Assembly: GCA_911728455.2 (NCBI GenBank)
Contig: OU452229.1
Coordinates: 7,554,811-7,618,810 of the forward strand
Length of the DNA: 64,000 bases
From: Marthasterias glacialis
Taxonomy: Eukaryota; Echinodermata; Asteroidea; Forcipulatida; Asteriidae
Direction: 5' to 3'
The position numbers and the translations under genes are program-made. The notes beneath the pieces are model-generated. The model was not told where the DNA came from. It ran no database searches and was given only the letters and a program-made list of their open reading frames with translations. Below, piece by piece: positions 12,801-24,800 of the stretch (positions within the stretch are counted from its first letter, which is position 1; each line of letters begins with the position of its first letter).

Positions 12801-15800
12801 TCTTGCTCTTGCTCTTGCTCTTGCTCTTGTTCTTGTTCTTGTTCTTGTTCTTGTTCTTGTTCTTGTTCTTGTTCTTGTTCTTGTTCTTGTTCTTGTTCTT
12901 GTTCTTGTTCTTGTTCTTGTTCTTGTTCTTGTTCTTGTTCTTGTTCTTGTTCTTGTTCTTGTTCTTGTTCTTGTTCTTGTTCTTGTTCTTGTTCTTGCTC
13001 TTGTTCTTGTTCTTGTTCTTGTTCTTGCTCTTGTTCTTGTTCTTGTTCTTGTTCTTGTTGTCGTTGCCGTTGTTGTCGTTGTCGTTGTCGTTGTCATTGT
13101 TGTTTTTCTATGTTGATTTATCGTATACTGTTTTTGAGGTTATTGATATGTCAAGGTACATTTCTGTTTTATAGCCTGTGGTGAATTTTTACGGACTTTC
13201 AAACGAGCTCAAGTTCTATAAAGCCATTAAGTGGCATGGACTCCGGGATGGTGAAGTTCCCACAGACACACCTCGATGTGGTTTCTACAATGAAAACCCT
13301 ATATGCAAACCTAAAGGTATAAATACTTAACTTAACCTTTTTCAGTTCAGTTAATGGATGAACAAACTAATTTCCATGTTCTAATCGTCAGTAAACACAC
13401 CCAACCTGTGGTAACGTTTTAGTGAAACAATGGAAACAAAGTTGGCTTAAAGTCAGATTTTTCTATCACGTAAATATCGGGCTTATGTTAGATTTGTAGA
13501 TTTGTCAAACGTACGTATTTCTCTGGGGGATCGGTAGGCTACTTGTGTAAAATGTACTTTCAATGTACAGCGAACTTTCAGATTGAACTTAATTCACTTT
13601 TTGTGGAGTTTGTTCAAACGGCCGTGTCCGAATCAACGGCAACGTTGGGGTATCAGACTCTACAGTGTTCCGGCAATACACATAACATAACTATACAGTT
13701 TATTTATTCTCTTCTATGGGTTTGGTACGTGAAATGGTTATTATTGAGCAAATTCTATTTAAGCTGTAATTAATTCATGTTGCCCTCCCCTTGCGAATAA
13801 GCTTATTTTATGAAATGTCATTTCAACAAAATTACCGGCATTAGGTCTAAATTGAATGGTATATTCTTCAATGGTTACATTAGCATTACAAATAGTGGTA
13901 TCCTTGAGTAGCACGCAGAGATAACAACGTATTTCTATTTTAGGAGTTATTATTATTATTATTATATAGTGGTCGGAAACAATATTTTCATCGAGATTTT
14001 TACTTGTGTTTCTTTTTTATTATGCATTCCTTCCGCCAAAATCCCATAGGATTTGTATGAGGATTTTTTAAGGTCCAAACGTCATACTTAGAATAACGTA
14101 AAGAAGTCAGATCCTACATCCTATCAAAGTTTAGGTCATGAAGTTACCTATAAATGTTATTTTGTTTACATAATTAATTAATTGATTTAGTTATAATGAC
14201 GTTAATATTTAAATATAGGTCATCTCAATCGGTATGTGTTAACCCTATCAGGACCGGGGGGGGGCACAATGTGCCCCCCCTACCAAACTTTTTCCTGTAA
14301 CTTTTAAACGCTACATTCGATCGCCACCAAATTTCTGACTTTACTTGAAAACTATCTAGGGTCATTTTGTCAAAATACGATCGTTATTGGAGGTCAGTGG
14401 TTGCCATGGCAACCGTTTGTTTGAACCCATATTACTCGTTTTTTGTGATTTTTTGTGATTTTGGGGCATTTTTTAGCAAAATGTTATGTTTTTAAGTATT
14501 TTTAGTGGCCAACAGTGATACCGAAATGTCACATGATAGTTTGAGATGCATTGTGGGAATCCAAAATGGCCGCCATTTTGGCGGCCATCTTGGATTTTGT
14601 ATTTTTAGCTGTTTTTTAGGGGTTCGAACTTTGCAAAATTTTGTATCTATGGAATATTTTCAACATTATAATTTTGAACTTTTGAGGTCTAGAAATACTA
14701 TAGAGTTGTTAGTTAGGCCTCATAAATGCACACTCGGACCCTAAAAGGACTGTTTACATCGATTTTTAAGTGGAAAAATGTAAAAACGTGATTTTTTCCC
14801 AAAAATTACATAAAACAGCTTGTTTAGCGCCCTCAACGGTAACTCTGGTAAAGAAAAAGGTGTTTATGTTCTTGAGGATGTCAAGAAAGACAAATTTGCA
14901 AAGTTTTACAGAATTCTGGCAAAAAATATGGAAATTATGGGAAAAATACGATTTTTGACCAAAAATGGGCAAAAAAACTACAAAAATTACTTAAAATGCA
15001 ATTTTTTTTGAATTTTTTTTTGCACCATCATGTAGAACTCGGTGAAATACACATTTGTGGCAAGTTTCATAAAAATCGGCCCAAGACTTTGGAAAATACG
15101 GAGGGGGGGCACAATGAGCCCCCCCCCCCCCGGTCCCCGTAAGTCCAAAAAAAGCCCGGTCCTGATAGGGTTAATGTAGAGACACGGAAAAGAGGCCGGT
15201 CCTCTAATTAAAAAGGAGGAGCACTTGGACTCAGATAGACAATTAATACACAGGATGGCGAGAATCTATAGGATGAACTCTGGGCCCATCAAGAAAATAC
15301 TAGGTGTAACTAGCAGTCAACTAAATACTAAGAAGAACGAAGAGAAGAACCCAAAAGAACAAGAACCAGAACCCCCATTACCCGGAAAGTATACAAGAAA
15401 GTATATTTCTCTACATAAATTAGTCATTTTCTCCGATACAATATAAATAAAAAGCTCAGAAATACTTCTTTGGGTTCTCTGACAAAGACCCTCTTACACC
15501 CAAGGCATAAAATCACTGCTCTGAGCCATGCTCGGGCACAAAATGGAAAGAAATAGAGACAAAGTATAACATGTATGTGTGTCTGATACAGCCTCCGGCA
15601 AAAAAAAAAAGATATGAGGTGCCGCACAACCTCTTCCAAATTACTACGCCAATAAATATACCAAACCAATTCAGGCAATGTAAAGATAAATTTGAAATGA
15701 TCACTTCTTAGGCTTAATCCCGTGTAGGATAAATGTAATGTGATGACAAATATAACATGTAAATTACTACCTATCAATAGTTGTAATAAACCTGAAGAAC

Positions 15801-18800
15801 TTTTAAAGAACTATAAAAGACCTATTTTTAATGGATGGACACGCTGCAATCCGTCCTTTAGCAAAAAGTATAAAGGTCCATAATAAAATTGTAGGGTTAG
15901 TTCCAAAAGAAAAATTGAGGGCGCACTACATAAATCTACATCGAATGGCAGAATCTTAGTATTCTTAAGGTTTGTGTTCGAATGCATTGCATGGGTATAT
16001 AAGTTTTACCACCTTCTAGGTAACGAAAAAACTTAGTACGGAAAATACATTTTCGTCATCGTGACGTTATCAGGTATCAAACTACATTAAGCCAAAGTTT
16101 AATATTACAAAAATCATATCTCCTGCAACACATGTCAAAGAGTCAAAATCTTTGTGTCATTTTGAAGCTTATAGCACATACATTTTATTAAAAATATAAC
16201 CCACTTTGACTTTTTTCCGATTCAAACAGGAAGTTCAAAACTTTAAAAAGCCATATCTCCTGAACTACATTCCATAAAAGTCGTAATCTTTGTGCCGCTT
16301 TGTAGCTTACAACCCATGTAACATTTTATTTATTTTAGAGTCAGTGTAAGAGTCAGGGTTAGAGTCAAGATGAGATTCAAATTCAGCCTTGTTAGGCTTT
16401 AATGCACAGTTAAAATCAAATCAAGGGTCTTTGTTAAGTTCATGGTCCTTTAGTCTACATGCACCTCAAATTTCAGGGTCACGTTCAGGGTGTGGTTTGT
16501 ATAATCATAGTAAATCAAAACCGGAACAGCTTTGTGTTTATCCCACGGACAAAAACTGAATGTGCAGTGTGTGTTTTTTATTTATTTATTTATTTTTTAC
16601 ATAGGCCCTATACCAAATTTACTTCTTTTCTCTAGTCTTCGGTAAATACCAATTGATGTTGTTATTGTTATTGTTATATATTTCTAGTAAAATGAAACCA
16701 AGGATACCTCATAAGTGAACTTAATGTATGTAGCTCTCAAGCCAGAGGAAACCTGTAATTTCCTTTCTTCACGATAAGTGTTTTGGGTTCTTTTACGTGC
16801 ACTACCTATCCTATAGTAAACGGGACACACGGTTTAACGTCCCATCCGAAGGACAAAGCAATTATGACAAAGTATCTTGCTCAAGGACACACGTGCCGCG
16901 AAAGGGATTCGCACTCAAATTTTGCTGCCGACAACTCCAGAACTTGAGTCCGGTTATCTAGACCGCTCGGCCACGTCACTCCACTGCTATAAGATTGTGT
17001 GAAAATGTCTTTAGAGTATGCACTGCCTATTCGCGAATCAAACAGAAAATACTAGGAATTCCGATTGCTCGCACGTTTCCTTCATTATTAAGATTCGGTT
17101 TTAAAATTCAAAGACTAATTTTAATAAAGGTATTACCATAACAAAACAGAATTAACAGACCGATACTCTTATTTTTCTTCTATCTCTTTTGGGGGAAAGC
17201 CGCCCCCGCCCAGTCTCACAGTTGTTGTATCAGTCTGCAAAATCTAATCAACATTTTTAGTCTAATGAATCATTTTTAAGTTGTTTTAATCTCCCTCTCA
17301 ATAACCACAGATGACAATACTATATTGCTGATATCGTCCATTCTGGTGGCTTGCTTGCTGATTTTTGTTGTCTGTGCCATTCTTGCTGTCTACAGGTAAA
17401 ATGGTGATTTTTTACATTAATGTTTTAATAAAGGGTGCATTTGTTTGTATATATGAATTGAAATAAATGTTATGTTTAAATTAATCAACAATAAATACAA
17501 GAGTCAACGATTCAATCAAATTAAGTATTGCAGTTTGCTTTGCCCGAACACAACTAAAGGAATATTTTAAATTGCCATACACTTGCTTTTAATACCGTGC
17601 TGCATCTGAACTATGGAACAATCTTCCTCAACACTTACGCCAACTAGATCCTTGTCAACTTTCAAAGCGTCACTCAAAACTCATCTGTTCTGTACACGTT
17701 ATTCTGTTTAGATTGTTTTTTATTGTTTAATGCGCCATGAGCGTCATGTCTGACGAATACCGGCGCTTTACAAGTGCTCTATTATTATTATAGTTTTACA
17801 GTAGTATTTCACGACACTTCAAAGAATTTATATTCTAATGCTTTATCCCACGTTCCAGAAAGCAGAAGCTGAATGCAGAATTAATGAATATGTCTTGGAA
17901 AATCCGCTATGACGATTTAATCTCCAAGGTTTTTTCCAAGTCAATTGCCTCTTCGATGCGTTCTTTATCTATGTCAATGGTAAGCAGAGCAAAAACAATA
18001 TTCACCATGAAGAATGGTACTTCCAGCGAATTGTGGCAGCTTAACGACTTGAAATTGCTTCATTGAGTTTGGGCAGATTTTAGGTACAAGTTTAGGGCTA
18101 CATTTAGGTCGGGAGACATTTAGGTACAAGTTTAGGGCTACATTTAGGTCGGTCGACATTTATGTACAAGTTTTGGGCTTTATTTAGGTCGGTCGACATT
18201 TAGGTACAAGTTTAGGGCTACATTTAGGTCGGTCGACATTTCTGTACAAGTTTTGGGCTTTATTTAGGTCGGTCGACATTTGGTATAAGTTTAGGGCTAC
18301 ATTTAGGTCGGTCGACATTTCTGTACAAGTTTTGGGCTTTACTTAGGTCGGTTGGCATTTAGGTACAAGTTTAGGGCTACATTTAGATGTGGGTGACAAT
18401 TTTGGGTTTTATTTAGGTCGGGTGACATTTAGCGCCCAGGCTACATTGATGCGTATTTACAACCTGCTCAGTGACGCATCAGTACAACATGCATTGTGAA
18501 CGCGCACAAAGGAAACCTTTGTGAAATACACAAATGCTTAAATGCATACTTTCCTGCATATTCTTTTAAATTGACCCCTGGATCATTCAGATAGATCTTT
18601 ATATCATTCAAAATCATTTTTAGACTTACACTTGTAAATGTTTACTTATTGTAACGACTATATGAAAAAACTTGAACAATCATTTTATGCTCATTTTATT
18701 CGGATGTAAATGTTCATTTTTGTTACTTGCAGACTGGCTCAGTGACTGATGGAAATAATGAACGTCAGATATTTACAAAAGTTGCACAATACGAGGTAAT

Positions 18801-21800
18801 TATAAATGTTTAAAAGGTATCAAATTTTCATGTTCGAAATTCACAGCTACATTAGCTGGGTCCATCAGTTTGATTTGTATCTCATCACTTTACAAAATGG
18901 AATTAAAAAATTCCCTTTAAGCACCTCGCCGACGTTCAGAAGCTTAGGATTTTAAGTTAATGTGAATTAAATGTAAATCTTTTTATACAACTTCAATATC
19001 TAGACAATTCCATTCTTCATAATTATTCAAAAGCTCGACAAGAAATCCAAATTAACGTGAAGTCCTTCAACGTCTGTACGTCAAATCTCACTCGATTTAA
19101 TACAATTTGCAAAAAATTACAAAACGTTGATATCCGTCTTTCCTGTAAAACTATACATTCTCTTATTTTTTCACTTTTTTCCGGTTTTTTTCCCTGACGT
19201 GTAAAGTCTTATAATGATGTGTTGCAAAACGTCACTTTCAATTTGCCGGCTTGTATGATACGGTCGGTAAAAAGTTTCTATTTTAATTATTCTAGACAGG
19301 TTATTAAAGTTATTATAACCTTGACGCAGTGATAAGCCTTTTCATGGATGTTTGTGTGAATATATTTTTCCTCAAAATGTTTGTTTTATGTCTGTTTTCT
19401 TTTCCAAAAGCAGTAGGCCTATAGAGGGATTTTTTATCATAGTTTTCAACTTGTATTCAGTTTTCTCGGGAATGCATCAACAAAAGAATTGTTATAATAC
19501 ATGCATTTTTTTACCCATACACCGATGTGTGTTAAGTACTGTATACTCGGTAGTCTAGTTGGTAAGACATCTGCTCTAGAATGGCGGGGGTCGTGGGTTC
19601 GAATCCCACCCGTGGAACATGCATGTTCAAAGGACTCGGGAAAGTAATGAGTATACAGTGCTTAAAACACGTCGTTGTATGGGGAAAAACACAAATAAAA
19701 TGAATCATTGTGAAAAAATAAGACCTTGTGATGTTATGCTAAACGTTAACAATAAGGCATGTTTTATATTAGAGGATTCATAAAACAATTAATACGGACA
19801 ATATAAAAAAAACTCAATACCTTGGTTGTTTAGCACCTTTTTTTATTTGATTTAAACTTTTAAGGGTTTTTACCTGATTTGAAGTAATTGGGGATATTAC
19901 CTAGAATGTTGGATCTAAAAGGTTTTACTGATTTATGAACCTGACACTATTAGTACCAATGTGTGTCCAATTTTGTGATCTGTTAATCTAAAAACACATT
20001 GAAAATTTACAAAAGGCTTCACGAAACATACTTCCGTTGTAATGCCATTCCGCTGTATCTACCTATCTGATGAAATGTCCACAAGTTTCACGATATATTG
20101 ATTTCAAACTTACCATAAAAAGTCGCATCCCCTTAAGGTGATCCCTGTACTGCCGCTTCCCAGGTTGTATCTTAAACTTGAGTGTGATCCTTGGTTATAT
20201 TTAATTCAATTTGTTTATTCGTCGTGTTACATACATGAGATTTGTTATTCTTTGTACAGTAGTAAAACTACACATATTTGCGATAAACACAGTTAAAATC
20301 AATCAAGAAAATACACAGTATTAGAATAAATATTCTAAAATAAACAAAATAAATAAAAACAGTCCGTAAGCAACATATGCTAACGCCTCACCCCCCCCCC
20401 CCCCCGAAAAAAGGGAAATAACAGTGTGAATTGAACTACCATCCCTCATGCAAGACTGTAGGCAAGACCAAGTAGGCATGTATTAGTAGTACGTCGCATA
20501 TCTGACAAACCAGCGAACAACCAGATCAGGGGTGGATTTCACAAAGCGCTGGGACTGGTCTTATCTCGAGTTAGGACGAGTAACTAGTCCTAACTTATGG
20601 GACTGGTCAACAGTTAGGACCAGTCCTAAGTTAGGACTTGTTTTGTGAAATCCAACCCAGGCCACACAACTGACAAACCGATGAATAAGCGTGTTGGCAC
20701 TTCTCACTCACTCATCGGCCAGACTGAGACCAGACCGCCCCCTCGCAAGCCCGTCAGACACGCGACGATACACATCCCCACCAGTTTTATATACAGCAGT
20801 TTCAAGTATTATGGGTTTTTTTATTGGGGGGTATTTTGTGTGTGTGTTTTTTTTTTTTTTTTTTTTTTTTGTCTGTTTTAGAGTAAATGACAGTGGATGT
20901 CAATTAAAATGAAAGACTAAATAACTTTTCATTTTATGCTTTTGTCCCACAAAACAGTGTGGTCAGGTTTTGCACAGGTAACAGAAGCTCCCAACAAATT
21001 AATGATCCCATTGGAGGGGTGTGGTTGGTCTTCAAAATCTTCAAATAAAAAATTGATTTTAAAATTATTTGCAAGAAACGTTTTTGTTTTGTTTTTTTAC
21101 GGAAAAGGGTGTATTTGCACTCCAAAAATAAATATCTTAGTTTAGTAATAAATGAAAAATCCATTCACTTGTCCTTTAAGTTTCCTGTGTGTTTCAATCA
21201 TTTCAAGGGTCGATTGGTTGCTCTTAAGCCAATAGGAAACGGCAAGCTTGACCTGACCAGGAGTGTCCTCGTAGAATTCCGAAATGTAAGTACACCAGTT
21301 TTTCTTTTGCTCCTAGTACTAAGATGTTGGTAATAACTACGTCGTCTTTACACAGTTTTGCTCCATCGATTGTCTCAAACCCAAAACAAATAAAATGAGC
21401 AAGATTTGCCAGCTTTAGAGCCGAAAATGAAGAACAACAAGAAAGCGGGAAAATAAAATAAACAATAAACATACAATAAAGCGTGCTACCAGGTTAGGGT
21501 TACAAGATTCGTAACTTCAACACGTCATTAAGAAGAACCTTAAAACTCATCTTTTTATTAAAGCATTTGCATAATGTAGTTTAGTTGGGTTTTCTGCTTT
21601 ATCGTTGTATTTTGTATTTATTAGTTAGTTATCATGTAGTTTTGTACAAGCGCCATGAGCACTTTTGTGGATTTGTGCGCTTAATAAATTGTCTTTATTA
21701 TTATTATTATTATTATTAATAAAAACAATTAAAAATTACAAAATGTCACAAAATGTCGCTCAAAAGTAGAGTAAGACATATTCCATATTGGCTGAACATG

Positions 21801-24800
21801 GACAGACCAATTGAATTGAGTGCGTAGAACCCAACGGTGCCTTGTTTTACCTCACAAATATGTCTTACAGTGTGGTTAAAATTGCATTCATTTTCCAATT
21901 CTTGTCTCCAAGTAAAACGTCTTTGGAAGGTGACCATGATGTTTGTTTTTAAGTTGACGAATTAAGTTTATCTCAATTGAGTTGCGGAGGACAGTTTACA
22001 GTAATAAAGCAACAATTGATAGTGGCCTCAAGTTTCGATCCAGGGAGAGTCTTTTTCAAAGATTAACAAATAATTTGTTTAAAGTAACCATAAAAACAAA
22101 CAGTTAAATCCCACACGACACGTCAAGCATTACCATACATTCACGGTTCCTCTTTCAACAAAATCCTGTTGGATATCCATTCAAAGTCGTGGCCAGCAGA
22201 ACACCAGAAAGCAAAAGTCACAAGTGTACATTAAGTTGATCAACAAAACCAAAGCCCTTGATGTTTAATTTTAGTTGAGACGTCTCGAGCACCCGAACAT
22301 CGTCCGTTTTGTTGGTGCATGTACAGATGGACCAGATGATGGGAAGCATTTAATCATTACAGAGTACTGCACCAAGGGAAGTTTGCAGGTATGTACACCA
22401 AAAGAGATTCGATAAGTTCATGTATTATCGAAGCTCTGATATAAGAATAAAAGGGTACGTCAGGCTTCAAACAATTTATATGGTTTCCATGAAATTGCGA
22501 ATCTCCGAATCTGTTCATCTTTCAAATTGAATCTTAAGGTAGAATACAGGATTGGTATTCATAAAAAATATCTTTTATATGTATTAGTCTGAAAGCTTGC
22601 TGATTATGAAGTTCATACCAGTTCCAATCTCCAATTTAAATATTTCTTTTTGAAAAACTGTCAAAGTCGTGAAATTAGAATTTGAAGACCCCGATTTTAA
22701 TTTCGGTTGTAAGAATCAAAATTAATGACAATGTGTTTACACTAATCTTCTCCTGATTCGGACGACGGATTGAGCCCAAATATTTATAGGTTTGTTCTTT
22801 CATGAATCACACAAAGTAAGAATACTGCACTATTAGCTCTACCAACCATATAAATCTAACTCACAAACGAGTATGTCTTTTTAAACATTGTAGGATATTC
22901 TTGAGAACGACGCTTTGAAGTTGGAATGGGACTTCAAAAGTTCTCTTCTGCTTGATATTATCAAGGTAAAGATCGTGTCGAGACCAATAATTCAAAGATT
23001 CAGAATCAGTGTACGGTTTTGTTTCAACATGTTAAATGGAAATTTTGAAAGAACTCACAAAAACATTGGAGTCACTTGTTAGTGTTTATTAACAAGCTTG
23101 TTTACGGAAGATGGTATTTTACTATAATGTAATCCAGTTCATGATAACTTTTCTTTTTCTTTTGTAGGGTTTGAGTTTTCTTCACCACCGCAGTGAGCTG
23201 GGCGTGCACGGTAGGATGCGGTCTTCTAACTGCGTGGTAGACAGCCGCTTCGTTGTCAAACTGACAGACTTTGGTCTGCATGACTACAGAGATATCTCAC
23301 CAGACAACGATCTAGTCAACAAACAGACAAACTTGAAAAGTACAAAAAACGGGGAAATGTAGAGAGCATAGACGCAGTATTTTGCCGTTCTGCCTGTACT
23401 TCAGCCGTTAATGCCACATGTCTCGTGTTGCAAAAAAAAAATTAACCTGGTAGACGTCAAAAACAAAAACAATAGTTTCCGGTACACTCAAATAATTGTT
23501 CTAAAGTAGTCTTTAAAGTAAACTCATCTAGATAACGTTATCAGCATTTCCCAATGGTGTTAATGTAGGGCGCCCTCTGTTGGCATTACGCGTATCATTT
23601 ATTTTTCAAGGTGGTAAATCCTGTGAACAAATCAACATCGGTATTAAACGACTGGGTTGTTTGTGTTTCTTTGTAGAATTGTTGTGGAATGCGCCAGAGC
23701 TACTTCGTGGTCCAACCAAGAAGATGACGAGAGAGGGCGACATTTACTCTGTTGGCATCATCATGCAGGAGGTGGTAATGAGAGGTCCGCCATTCGAGAA
23801 TGAGTGCAGGGACACAGATAACGTCCAAGGTCAACGATAATCATTTATTTCATTTGTTTATTTTTTTTTTATTTTCTTTATTATTATTTTTTTTTTAGTG
23901 TTTGGAATGTAGTAATTAAACCATTTGAGTTTTGCATTGCCGCAGATGATAATGCACGTAAAATAAGATACCAAGTAAAAATTGCTTGGGATAGTTAACA
24001 ATTCAATTCATTCACCCTATCAGGACCAGTGGGGGCTCAATGTGCCCTCTACCTTTATTTTTGCCAGTAATTTTTAATGGTTAGTCCGAATGCGAAATGT
24101 CCCGACTTTTCCCATAATATATTCCAGGGTCAATGTTGGCAAAAACTAATTGTTAGCTGTTGTCATGGCAACCATTTATTTGACCTTGGGGTCACGCGAT
24201 TTTGATGTTTTTAGTGATATTTTATTTATTTATTTCATTTTTTTTTTTTTTTTTTTTTTACTTTATGAACAAATTGTTCACTTCAAGAAAAGTGATGATA
24301 GTGATGAGTCATGTGATAGTCTGAAATGCTTTTGGGAATTCAAATGGGCAGCCATATTTGGCGGCCATCTTGGATTTTTGTCTTTTCAGACTGTATTTAG
24401 GGGGTCAAATTATTTCAAGTTTTATAACATAGTTTTTTTTATGTGCCAATTTCTTACTTATCAGGCCAAAAAAGAGTATAAATTTTTCAATAAATCCTCA
24501 TCATTGCACACAGGGAGGCGGCCACATTGATTTATAAGTGATAAAACGCAAAACCACGCCAACGGTGACTTATTAAATTAGGTAATCATAGTACTGATTA
24601 TGTTAAAACGAGCAAGTTTACCAATTTTCGAAACATTTCAAAAACGCCCTCTAGTGGCAATTTTCGAAAACAAATTTGACGACATCATGTAGATCTCGGT
24701 AAACAAAATTTGTGGCAAGTTTCATGAAAATCGGTTGTAAACGTTGGAAAATACGGAGGGGGCACGTTGTGCCCCCCCCCCACACCCACCCACAGGTCCC

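Noticed and set aside
10998..13184. 728- and 648-codon frames of Cys-Ser or Leu-Phe repeats and minus-strand Thr-Arg frames
   Set aside because: Hexamer satellite artefacts inside intron 5 of gene A, bounded by good splice sites of exons 5 and 6.
19549..19616. A functional tRNA gene
   Set aside because: A and B boxes are present but no acceptor stem pairs around the core; embedded in an inverted-repeat element.
23340..23362. Reading exon 13 through to the stop codon at 23360
   Set aside because: The donor at 23340 restores the conserved K-L-L-W-N-A-P-E junction with exon 14; read-through would remove the cyclase domain.
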